Part shown: positions 1-6,058 of the stretch, piece by piece
Numbering within the stretch: the first letter of the stretch is position 1
Layout of the letters: the number at the start of each line of letters is the position of its first letter
Assembly (NCBI GenBank): GCA_021736615.1
Contig: JAIPFN010000134.1
Coordinates: 1 to 14,757 of the forward strand
Direction of reading: 5' to 3'
Length of the DNA stretch: 14,757 bases
From: Phycisphaerae bacterium
Lineage (GTDB): Bacteria; Planctomycetota; Phycisphaerae; Sedimentisphaerales; Anaerohalosphaeraceae
The notes under the pieces: generated by a model
Database searches by the model: none
What the model was told of the DNA's origin: nothing
Seen by the model: only the letters and a program-made list of their open reading frames with translations
Made by a program: the position numbers and the translations under genes

Positions 1-16
1 GCAAGGCCGAATCCTC

Positions 17-50
17 AATTCGTAATTCGTAATTGTTAATTAGTAATTCC
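17..50. repeat. Degenerate heptamer array (aattcgt word)
   Basis: Consecutive 7-nt units aattcgt, aattcgt, aattgtt, aattagt, aattcc run without gaps, 27 bases beyond the stop of the minus-strand gene at 77. TAA occurs on the + strand at 23, 30, 37 and 44, which covers all three frames. It is one of eight arrays with the same period and different words in this window. Confidence 0.8.
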
Positions 51-72
51 AAACCGGCCGTCAGGTCGGTTT
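51..72. terminator. Hairpin just past the stop of the 77-928 gene
   Basis: The arms AAACCGGCC and GGTCGGTTT flank a 4-base loop (GTCA) directly after the stop codon of the minus-strand gene. There is no T-tract on the minus side, and one pair is a G.U wobble only if the + strand is transcribed. It may be a weak or bidirectional terminator, or an RNA 3'-end protecting structure. Confidence 0.35.
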
Positions 73-76
73 GCCT

Positions 77-928
77 CTACCTGAGAACTCCAAGCCTGCG
101 AAGCATAGTCTTGGACCACTTTGCCGACCTTGCCTGTGCCGCCAGTAAAAGCAGCAGCGATATACCCCACATTCCGCTAAACCTGGCAAAATACATGATC
201 TTGCAGACAAGCGTCGATTCATCGGTCAGTACAAATTTGCTGAAAAGCTCTGCGGGAAGATATATCGCACCAAGAGCAACACCTTCGAAAAGCCCCTGCC
301 ATGGAAGCAGGATTACCAGCGCGAAAAGTGAAAGGAAGAAAGCCCTGGAGATATGGCTTATTCCGCCAAGTCTGCCGATCAGAGAAATCTTGATGCTCAT
401 AAGCAGGATAAGGCAATACATCGTCGCAGAAATAATAAGCACAAAGTTACATATCCTGATAACTACACTTGCATGCTCAAATTTAGGCATATATTTGGCC
501 AAACCGCTTGCGGCAGGTGCTTTTTTGGCCGCTTCTTCAACTGGTGCGGTTTCGGTGGCGGCTTTGGTTGTCTTATCGCCGGCGGCGAGATCTGAGACTA
601 CTTTTTCAGCCTGTTTGTCGATCGTAACGTCAGCAGCAACCTTTCCACCCACTACAGCACCGATATTGGTATCTTTGGGGGTCTCCGCGGTTTTTGTTGC
701 ATTCTCAACGTCAGTTTCGACATTGGAAACAGCCGCAACAGGCTCAGCCGAAGCGCCAGAAACATCGACATAACCGAGATAATTCAGCCAGAAAACGCCC
801 TGAAGGATCACCAGAGCAATAAATGAGACCATAAAAAAGAGGTTTTTCATTGACTTAAAAGTCCCAATAGCTTCCAGGCAATCCGTCGTATCTACAGCAT
901 TGCTTAAACTTGGTTTTTCATCCATCAT
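77..928 (-). CDS. Four-helix membrane protein with Ala/Thr/Glu-rich linker, function unknown
   Basis: I do not recognise a named family. The 283-residue product has a short hydrophilic N-terminus and a first membrane helix at about residues 29-50. A linker at about 60-145 is rich in Ala, Thr, Glu and Val. Three further hydrophobic segments follow at about 154-179, 193-213 and 240-264, and the tail is basic (RSAKWSKTMLRR), which by the positive-inside rule suggests a cytoplasmic C-terminus. The C-terminal three helices could form a small membrane domain tethered to the first helix by the linker. Two Met codons lie side by side at 926-928 and 923-925; AAGGAG sits 4 bases upstream of the first. 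A strong promoter lies at 1014-1042. The gene is divergent from the PpiD-like operon and has no informative neighbour on the left within the window. Length, codon use and RBS support a real gene; the function is open. Confidence 0.8.
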   Translation of the reverse strand: MMDEKPSLSNAVDTTDCLEAIGTFKSMKNLFFMVSFIALVILQGVFWLNYLGYVDVSGASAEPVAAVSNVETDVENATKTAETPKDTNIGAVVGGKVAADVTIDKQAEKVVSDLAAGDKTTKAATETAPVEEAAKKAPAASGLAKYMPKFEHASVVIRICNFVLIISATMYCLILLMSIKISLIGRLGGISHISRAFFLSLFALVILLPWQGLFEGVALGAIYLPAELFSKFVLTDESTLVCKIMYFARFSGMWGISLLLLLAAQARSAKWSKTMLRRLGVLR

Positions 929-1013
929 TTTACTCCTTAGCCTCAGTATTTATATTTCACCGCGTGTGACCAATACACACCTTATGTATACGGTTATTAA
1001 GTCTTCTCGGTAC

Positions 1014-1042
1014 ATTATAAGCTAAACATTTGCAAATTTCAA
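1014..1042 (-). promoter_or_regulatory. Sigma70-type promoter of the 77-928 gene
   Basis: Read on the minus strand, TTGAAA (1037-1042) and TATAAT (1014-1019) are separated by exactly 17 bases. The expected transcript start is near 1007, giving a leader of about 80 nt that contains the 964-980 hairpin. Confidence 0.7.
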
Positions 1043-1130
1043 CAACCAACTCCAAAATCGATGACTAAACAGCTTTAACGGGTCAATATCTCACCTCCGG
1101 CCCCTTTTCGTCCGATAATATACCCAGATT

Positions 1131-1171
1131 ATGGCTAAGGCTAATCGCTAATTGCTTATGGCTAATGGCTA
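1131..1171. repeat. Degenerate heptamer array (atggcta word)
   Basis: The units atggcta, aggcta (one base short), atcgcta, attgctt, atggcta, atggcta are contiguous and lead into a run of A. TAA falls on the + strand at 1136, 1142, 1149, 1163 and 1170, in only two frames because of the short unit. It lies between two divergent genes. Confidence 0.8.
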
Positions 1172-1207
1172 AAAAAATGTTGTTTTTTTTCAACGGCAGT
1201 ATTTTTC

Positions 1208-1235
1208 TTGCATTCAAATTACAGATAGTTATATT
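1208..1235 (+). promoter_or_regulatory. Candidate promoter of the PpiD-like operon
   Basis: TTGCAT (1208-1213) is followed after 16 bases by TATATT (1230-1235); an alternative -10, TATTCT, is at 18 bases. A start near 1242 would give a leader of about 50 nt ending in the AAGGTGG Shine-Dalgarno. The match is moderate, and other AT-rich hexamers nearby could serve. Confidence 0.4.
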
Positions 1236-1294
1236 CTTATGTTTTGCTACACTATTAATGAATAACATTACTTTTAATATAAGAAGGTGGTACT

Positions 1295-3562
1295 ATGAGT
1301 CTAGTAAAGTCGATGCGTAAAAACAGCAGCAAGATTATGGTCTTTTTGCTTATCTTCATCATGGTAGGTTTTGTTCTGGGAGCTTCACTTCCGGCTATGA
1401 TACGTCAAATTAGCAACTGGTTCAGTGCCGCTAAACCAGTCGCCATTTACGGCGAAAATGTAAAGGTCGATTACGCCCACATTGACCAAGCCCAGACCGA
1501 GCTTAAGATCCTCAGAGATTTGATGGCCGTCGACTATCTGAACATGCCCATGGATCAGCAGGGAACCCCTAACATTAAAAACCTCCTCCTGTCGCAGGTA
1601 CTCTTTCCCGATCCCGGAATGGCCGCCATGGTCAGCGGTCAGCTAAAGTATATGGCAACGTCAAGGCAGCAAAACAGTTTGCAGGCATCGGAGCAGCAGA
1701 TCGACACGTTCTTTTCGCAAACAGAAGGCAGAAACGACATTAGCTGGCTGCTCCTGAAAGCCGAAGCCCAGAACGCAGGCATCGCCGTATCTGATTCCGC
1801 CGCCAAAAGCCTGCTAAGACAAATGATACCGGCCTTTTCACGGGGAGGAAGAGACGCGGCAACGTTAGTAAACTCTCTCGCCCGGAATTACCAGAAAAGT
1901 CCCGAAGAGATTATCAAAGTTTTCTCCGACCTTCTCAGCGTAATGACTTACGCATCTACCATACTTACAAACGAAGATGTAACCATCCCGCAGGTCAAAT
2001 CGATTATTGGCCTCGGCGGCGAAAAGATCAAAGCAGAGACCGTCAGGTTCCAGGTCAGCCCATTCGAGCCGAATCTGCCCGAACCGACCAATGAAGAAAT
2101 CACCGCACAATTCAACAAGTACAAAGACTTCACCCCTGGAGTATTTACAAAAGAAAACCATTACGGTTTCGGATATAAGCAGCCGGCGACCGCCGTAATC
2201 GAATACATAATAGTCAAACTTGACGATGTCAAGGAAACTATTGACGCGCCAACCCCGCTGGAGATGGAAGATTACTACCGCAACAATATACAGCGTTACA
2301 CCAGCGACGTCCCTGTCGATCCGAATGCTCCGGACGGCGAAAAGAAAACCGTCAGGCAGAATTATTCAGACGTCGTTGCCGAAATTCGCAGCACGCTGAT
2401 ACGTGAAAAAACATCTTCAAAAGCCGACCAGATAATGGTCGACGCCATCGATACCGTCGACAAGGGTTTGGCGGGTATTGAAATAGACAAACCTACCAGT
2501 AAGTTTTATAAAGAACACGCCGGCGACTACGAAGCTTCCGGAAAAACAATCGCCGAAAAATACGCCATACCGGTATACACCGGCAAGACAGGTAAACTAA
2601 GCGCCGCAAGGTTAGCAACCGACTCTAAACTCGGCATGCTTCTGGTTCCGTCAACAAGAGGCAGGGCAAACGTAGGAATCGACAAGGTTGTTTTCGCCAT
2701 CGACGAACTCGGTGAGACAAAACTGGGAAGGTTCGACCCGGAAAAACCAAAAATGTGGCAAAATATCGGCCCTCTAAAGAGCGGATATCAACAGATGGTC
2801 GCACTGGTAAGAGTTGTCGGGGCAAACAAAGGCTACGTACCCGAAAATCCCGATCTTTCGTACGATGTTAAAGGTGCCGTCCTCGACAAGGCCGACATCT
2901 TATCCGAAAACATCTACAACCTTAAAGATGACATCATAAGGGATCTCAAAGAAGTCTCCAAAATGAAGATTGCCAAAGAACAAGCCGAAGAATTCGTTGC
3001 TTTGCTCGAAACCAAAGACTGGGACGAAGCGATCAAAGAGTTCAACGACTCGCTCGCGACCAAAAAAATCAGCGTCGAAAAACTAAAACTTTCAACTCAG
3101 CAGGACAGAACCAGATCTTCGCTCCGTGACATAAAATCCGTCGAACTTCGCTCTGCCGGTATGAATTCGTCCCGCACAGAGTACATGAACAGAATGTTAG
3201 CTGCTAACAAACAACTCCAGCAAATGCTCTACGGACTTATACCCCAGGGCGAAATAGAAGCCAAAGACGTCAAGGCTATCATAGAGTCTCAGCCCCAGAA
3301 AGCATGCTTTGTCGTAAAAGACGTTTCTCTGACGCAGGTTACTAAAGACGATTACAAGAAAGGCAAATCGATGACAGCCTTCCAGATCGACATGACCGAA
3401 AGCGATTCACTGGCACTGATACATTTCGCTCCGGATAACATCATCGAACGAATGGGATTCGAGTGGACAAAAAAAGCAAAAACATCTGAAGAGCCAAAAG
3501 ACGGAATGAACGAAATAGACAATGAAGATAAAGACGAAGATGCCAAAGACGGAGAAGTTTAA
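1295..3562 (+). CDS. PpiD/SurA-like membrane-anchored folding factor without an evident parvulin domain
   Basis: The 755-residue product has a PpiD-like layout. A short basic N-terminus (SLVKSMRKNSSK) precedes one membrane helix at about residues 13-35 (signal anchor), then a SurA_N-like start (KPVAIYGENVKVDYAHIDQAQTEL, about 47-70). A large helical region follows, with a segment near residue 300 resembling PpiD/SurA (EYIIVKLDD... followed by EMEDYYRNNIQRYTSD). In PpiD that segment runs into the parvulin PPIase domain with a HxLI motif; here it goes almost directly to a helix resembling the one after the domain (YSDVVAEIRSTLIREK), so catalytic activity is doubtful. The tail (about 729-755) is strongly acidic. 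The likely role is a periplasmic chaperone tethered to the inner membrane. AAGGTGG lies 4 bases before the ATG. The stop overlaps the next start by one base (TAATG). The family link is from remembered motifs, so it is moderate. Confidence 0.72.
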   Translation: MSLVKSMRKNSSKIMVFLLIFIMVGFVLGASLPAMIRQISNWFSAAKPVAIYGENVKVDYAHIDQAQTELKILRDLMAVDYLNMPMDQQGTPNIKNLLLSQVLFPDPGMAAMVSGQLKYMATSRQQNSLQASEQQIDTFFSQTEGRNDISWLLLKAEAQNAGIAVSDSAAKSLLRQMIPAFSRGGRDAATLVNSLARNYQKSPEEIIKVFSDLLSVMTYASTILTNEDVTIPQVKSIIGLGGEKIKAETVRFQVSPFEPNLPEPTNEEITAQFNKYKDFTPGVFTKENHYGFGYKQPATAVIEYIIVKLDDVKETIDAPTPLEMEDYYRNNIQRYTSDVPVDPNAPDGEKKTVRQNYSDVVAEIRSTLIREKTSSKADQIMVDAIDTVDKGLAGIEIDKPTSKFYKEHAGDYEASGKTIAEKYAIPVYTGKTGKLSAARLATDSKLGMLLVPSTRGRANVGIDKVVFAIDELGETKLGRFDPEKPKMWQNIGPLKSGYQQMVALVRVVGANKGYVPENPDLSYDVKGAVLDKADILSENIYNLKDDIIRDLKEVSKMKIAKEQAEEFVALLETKDWDEAIKEFNDSLATKKISVEKLKLSTQQDRTRSSLRDIKSVELRSAGMNSSRTEYMNRMLAANKQLQQMLYGLIPQGEIEAKDVKAIIESQPQKACFVVKDVSLTQVTKDDYKKGKSMTAFQIDMTESDSLALIHFAPDNIIERMGFEWTKKAKTSEEPKDGMNEIDNEDKDEDAKDGEV

Positions 3563-4005
3563 TGGCTAAACGCACCGATATGGACCATGGACTTTTACTG
3601 CTGATCGTTGCGATCCTTGGATGGATCGTTCCAGGGGCAGGACATTTCTTCATCAAGGAGAAAAAAAGAGCCGCGATCATTTTCGTGACCATTACGGCCA
3701 CTTTCGCAATCGGTCTGTTTGTCGGTTCTGTCGCCGTCGTTGACCCTGTAGGGGCATGGCCGTGGTACATCGGGCAAATGCTCACCTCGCCTGCGGTAAC
3801 ACTCTTTGCTCAGGCAGCACAGCACACAACAGAGATCGGCCCAAACGGAGACTTAATACCCATGGTAAGCTACGGCAGAGCACACGACGTCGGACAGATA
3901 TACACCGCAATCGCCGGAGCGATGAACCTGCTGGCAATTATCAGTGCGGTTTATATGGCACACTGCGGCCGCGGCGAAATAATCGGGAGCGAAGAAGATG
4001 AATAA
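3562..4005 (+). CDS. Small PGAGHF membrane protein (DUF6677-like)
   Basis: This 147-residue protein has hydrophobic segments at about residues 9-27, 36-61 and 111-133. A PGAGHFF motif at 24-30 closes the first segment and is followed by a basic stretch (IKEKKR). That order (helix, PGxGHFF, KR-rich turn, helix) fits small planctomycete membrane proteins annotated as DUF6677, an assignment I make from memory. The acidic tail is GSEEDE. The start overlaps the upstream stop by one base and uses GGAG inside the upstream gene, so translation is probably coupled. Co-transcription with a PpiD-like protein and a second small membrane protein suggests a role in envelope biogenesis, but no activity can be read from the sequence. 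Confidence 0.75.
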   Translation: MAKRTDMDHGLLLLIVAILGWIVPGAGHFFIKEKKRAAIIFVTITATFAIGLFVGSVAVVDPVGAWPWYIGQMLTSPAVTLFAQAAQHTTEIGPNGDLIPMVSYGRAHDVGQIYTAIAGAMNLLAIISAVYMAHCGRGEIIGSEEDE

Positions 4006-4246
4006 CATTGCAAATATACTAGCCGGTTTCATGTCACCGATGGACATTCCGACCTCCCCTGCCGCGATGCTCTGGATGTTCCCGCTGATACTGTCGATCG
4101 TGATAATATACAAAGCTACAAAAATGCGTGTAATCTTCCCAAAAAAATTCATAAAAGAAGTGGTCATACTGTTTTGCACGATCAGCCTGTTTCTGATACT
4201 GGCAGGGATAGGACTTAACCTGCTGGTAGCCTTCTTGACAAGCTAA
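3998..4246 (+). CDS. 82-aa two-helix membrane protein, function unknown
   Basis: The product has two hydrophobic helices at about residues 21-39 and 54-80, joined by a basic loop (KATKMRVIFPKKFIKE) that probably faces the cytoplasm. The start overlaps the end of the preceding gene by 8 bases, and GGGAG lies just upstream inside that gene, which indicates translational coupling. I recognise no family. It is the last gene of the three-gene operon; the next feature downstream is the inverted repeat at 4257-4363. The conserved-looking overlap and codon use comparable to its neighbours make it more than a chance frame. Confidence 0.7.
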   Translation: MNNIANILAGFMSPMDIPTSPAAMLWMFPLILSIVIIYKATKMRVIFPKKFIKEVVILFCTISLFLILAGIGLNLLVAFLTS

Positions 4247-4256
4247 TCGAAAAAAC

Positions 4257-4363
4257 GAACATCCAATATCCAACAAGGAATATCGAATTAAGAAGGAAAA
4301 AGCGAACAGGCAAGACTGTTTTCTATTGGCTATTGGTTATTCCTTGTTCGTTATTGGATATTC
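4257..4363. repeat. Heptamer arrays arranged as a long imperfect inverted repeat
   Basis: The left part reads as 7-nt units aacatcc, aatatcc, aacaagg, aatatcg, aattaag (4258-4292). The right part reads attggct, attggtt, attcctt, gttcgtt, attggat, attc (4325-4363). The right arm reverse-complemented matches the left arm at about 27 of 32 positions (4257-4288 against 4332-4363), leaving a loop of roughly 43 bases. It separates the end of the + operon from the end of the minus-strand rnc. It could act as a bidirectional transcript end or processing site, but there is no classical GC stem with a T-tract. Confidence 0.75.
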
Positions 4364-4476
4364 AAAAACCCCCGGAAACCATAACAACCGGCAAATTAGA
4401 ATAACCAACCACTAACAAGAATACCCTTTTAAAAAATCAATTCGCGTTTAATAGCCGCCAAACAACTTAAAGCTTA

Positions 4477-5181
4477 TTACTCCGCCGGTTCTTTGTCTTC
4501 CAGCACCTTAAGTTCCACCAGCGCATTAAATGCCGCTTTCTGTTCGGCATCTTTTTTTGTAACCCCCCACGCCGTCGGAAAATGTCTATGCTCGATTACG
4601 ATACCGATCTCGAAGCACTTATTATGGTCCGGCCCCTTTTCATCGAGAAGCAAATAATCGGGAGTCGTCGAAAATCTCCTCTGGCAATGCTGCTGAAGAA
4701 GTGACTTAAAGTTTTCATGATGCTGACGCGAGTTGGCCTTATCGATCAGCGGGTCAAACAGGTTCAAAATAAACTCACTCGCCGCCTGCTGTCCCCCGTC
4801 AAGATAGATCGCTGCAACTACTGCCTCAAGGATACCCGCCGAAATCGAACCTGTCATAGCACGCGTCTTTTCCATGCCCTTTCCAACTTTCGCAAAGCGG
4901 GGAAAATCCAGACCGGCGGCAACCTTTGAGCACGTCTTACGCGAAACGAGCATACTCTTGATCTTCGTCAGATCACCCTCCTGGTAATCCGGAAAACGCT
5001 CAAAAAGCGTCTCGCAGATAACAAGGTCAAGTATAGCGTCACCGAAAAACTCAAGCCTTTCGTTGCTTTCTGAACGGTGATTAGCAAGTGACGAATGCGT
5101 CATTGCCCTGGCAAGAAGTGACTGATCTTTGAATTGATACCCTAGCAACTCTTCAAGCTGCCCTAAATTGCTGTCTTTCAT
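4477..5181 (-). CDS. rnc: Ribonuclease III
   Basis: RNase III cuts double-stranded RNA in rRNA and mRNA maturation. This 234-residue form has the catalytic domain at about residues 8-145 with the signature NERLEFFGDAILDLV (40-54) and EGD (68-70), and a C-terminal dsRNA-binding domain at about 155-226 (GPDHNKCFE, KKDAEQKAA). I chose ATG 5181, giving MKDSNLGQ, because AGGA (5191-5194) lies 9 bases upstream. The ATG at 5229 would add 16 residues without family similarity and has no Shine-Dalgarno. The promoter at 5277-5305 places both starts on the transcript. The oddity is in the second metal-binding motif: the family pattern ADxxE, holding the ligands matching E. coli D114 and E117, reads AGILE here, so the Asp is Gly116 (codon GGT at 4834-4836) while Glu119 is kept. 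Other key acids, E41, E44, D48 and E68, are present. It ends toward the inverted repeat. Confidence 0.95.
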   Translation of the reverse strand: MKDSNLGQLEELLGYQFKDQSLLARAMTHSSLANHRSESNERLEFFGDAILDLVICETLFERFPDYQEGDLTKIKSMLVSRKTCSKVAAGLDFPRFAKVGKGMEKTRAMTGSISAGILEAVVAAIYLDGGQQAASEFILNLFDPLIDKANSRQHHENFKSLLQQHCQRRFSTTPDYLLLDEKGPDHNKCFEIGIVIEHRHFPTAWGVTKKDAEQKAAFNALVELKVLEDKEPAE

Positions 5182-5190
5182 ACTGCGGCA

Positions 5191-5194
5191 TCCT
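5191..5194 (-). promoter_or_regulatory. Shine-Dalgarno that fixes the rnc start
   Basis: AGGA on the minus strand is 9 bases from ATG 5181. The longer candidate start at 5229 has no purine-rich match in the 20 bases upstream. Confidence 0.65.
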
Positions 5195-5276
5195 GGTATA
5201 AACCGCGAGCAGATTTCGAAAACCGCCAATAATGCGAGTTTCGAGATCGGCTTGCCAATACGTTAATTACAATGCT

Positions 5277-5305
5277 ATTATATGAAAACGAAAGTTAATT
5301 GTCAA
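5277..5305 (-). promoter_or_regulatory. Perfect-hexamer sigma70-type promoter of rnc
   Basis: On the minus strand TTGACA (5300-5305) and TATAAT (5277-5282) are separated by exactly 17 bases. The start is predicted near 5270, giving a leader of about 90 nt before ATG 5181. The STAS gene upstream on the same strand ends at 5336, so rnc has its own promoter. I found no strong hairpin in the leader of the kind used for autoregulatory cleavage in E. coli rnc. Confidence 0.8.
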
Positions 5306-5335
5306 CCACAAAAAGGACGACCCGCCGCCTCATGA

Positions 5336-5680
5336 TCATTTGCCGCCAGCCACCATCTGCAGCGAGGCAAGGGCAACAAACTGGTTTTCAACGATCTCAA
5401 AGACCGTATCAAGAGCAACTACCTTAAAAAGATTCATCGTCTGACTGCTCACACCGCAAAAGACCTGTCGCCTTTGACACTTGTGGAGTTCCTTGCGAAT
5501 CTTGAGCATTTTAGCGATGCTTGATGAGGTGATTATGTCAACACCTGAAAAATCCAGCACAACATCACGAACCCTGCCGCCTTCGATAAGATCGATAACA
5601 GTCTGTAATTCCTCGCCCATCTGCGGTTCCTTCGCCAGATTGACCAAAATGATTTCATCCGACCAGTTCTGAATACCCAT
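5336..5680 (-). CDS. Single-domain STAS protein (anti-sigma factor antagonist-like)
   Basis: The 114 residues form one STAS domain. The central strand and helix VRDVVLDFSGVDIITSSSIAKMLKIRKEL (about 37-65) and the later segment MNLFKVVALDTVFEIVENQ (about 82-100) match SpoIIAA/RsbV-type proteins, which bind a serine kinase/anti-sigma factor and are switched by Ser phosphorylation. In SpoIIAA the site reads Asp-Ser-Ser; here it is Thr-Ser-Ser-Ser (51-54), so phosphorylatable serines remain but the preceding Asp is absent. No partner kinase, phosphatase or sigma factor gene is in the window. AAGGGA lies 7 bases before the ATG. The predicted -10 is overlapped by a 14-bp palindrome (5709-5722). It could serve a partner-switching pathway or a STAS-type scaffold; the sequence does not decide. 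Confidence 0.85.
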   Translation of the reverse strand: MGIQNWSDEIILVNLAKEPQMGEELQTVIDLIEGGRVRDVVLDFSGVDIITSSSIAKMLKIRKELHKCQRRQVFCGVSSQTMNLFKVVALDTVFEIVENQFVALASLQMVAGGK

Positions 5681-5705
5681 TATAAAATCCCTTTAAAAAT
5701 TATCA

Positions 5706-5722
5706 ATTATACCAATTGGTAT
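5706..5722 (-). promoter_or_regulatory. Extended -10 of the STAS gene overlapped by a 14-bp palindrome
   Basis: On the minus strand TGG-TATAAT (TATAAT at 5706-5711) is an extended -10; no good -35 is at 17 bases. ATACCAATTGGTAT (5709-5722) is a perfect palindrome covering half of the -10, as expected of a repressor site. The regulator is unknown. Confidence 0.5.
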
Positions 5723-5875
5723 TGTACTGATGTACTCAAGCGTTATCGTCCCTAAAAGGGGGTAGATTTAACAAAAAAACATATCAAATCCGAATTTCAT
5801 TCTTTTATAAGCGTTTCAGGCGTCTAAACGCCCTGATAACACCGAATCAACGGCTGGCCGGCCTCCATTTTTAAC

Positions 5876-5903
5876 TTGATTATTAAACCGCAGGCCCTAT
5901 AAT
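5876..5903 (+). promoter_or_regulatory. Sigma70-type promoter of the acidic-protein gene
   Basis: TTGATT (5876-5881) is followed after 16 bases by TATAAT (5898-5903). A start near 5910 gives a leader of about 150 nt that contains the overlapping hairpins at 5948-5973 and the heptamer array at 6017-6047. Confidence 0.65.
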
Positions 5904-5947
5904 ATATCATATAAGATAAGCTGATACGAGTTTTCGAAGTCCGTGCA

Positions 5948-5973
5948 GGCAACGTTGCCTTCCAAAAAGGCAA
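5948..5973 (+). promoter_or_regulatory. Two mutually exclusive hairpins in a 5' leader
   Basis: GGCAACGTTGCC (5948-5959) is a perfect palindrome. TTGCCTT (5955-5961), loop ccaaa, AAGGCAA (5967-5973) is a second stem that uses the same TTGCC bases, so the two cannot form at once within one strand. The second stem is followed by an A/T-rich stretch but no clean T-tract. Regulatory function is speculative. Confidence 0.35.
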
Positions 5974-6016
5974 TTTAAAATTTCCAATGCCACAAAGGAC
6001 CTCAAAAGAATCAACA

Positions 6017-6047
6017 CCTAAGCCCTAAAACCTAAAACCTAAAAACC
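6017..6047. repeat. Degenerate heptamer array (cctaaaa word)
   Basis: The units cctaagc, cctaaaa, cctaaaa, cctaaaa end directly before the AGGGGAG ribosome-binding site of the gene at 6059. TAA occurs at 6019, 6026, 6033 and 6040 on the + strand, in all three frames. Confidence 0.8.
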
Positions 6048-6058
6048 AGGGGAGAGCA

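Larger units (their letters stand above)
929..1294. other. Divergent intergenic region, 77-928 / 1295-4246
   Basis: This gene-free stretch holds, in order, a hairpin in the leader of the left gene (GTGTG/CACAC, 964-980), that gene's promoter, a heptamer array (1131-1171), an oligo-T run near 1190, and a weaker promoter candidate for the right operon (1208-1235). The short open frame 1083-1268 on the minus strand is read through the repeat array and is not credible as a gene. Confidence 0.7.
5681..6058. other. Divergent intergenic region, STAS gene / acidic-protein gene
   Basis: Besides the elements listed separately, it holds a CCC-TAAAA-GGG hairpin (around 5750), an imperfect hairpin CAGGCGT/ACGCCCTG (about 5818-5836) and a GGCCGGCC palindrome (about 5857). 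No open frame with an RBS was seen. Confidence 0.6.

Noticed and set aside
33..773. 246-codon open frame on the + strand over the left membrane-protein gene
   Set aside because: It is antisense to a gene with a strong promoter and RBS. It starts in a repeat array and is Ser/Ala-rich in the way of a shadow frame.
1083..1268. 61-codon minus-strand frame
   Set aside because: It is read through a heptamer array and promoter DNA, with no RBS.
5182..5229. Longer rnc start
   Set aside because: There is no Shine-Dalgarno, and the added residues are unlike RNase III; ATG 5181 has AGGA at 9 bases.
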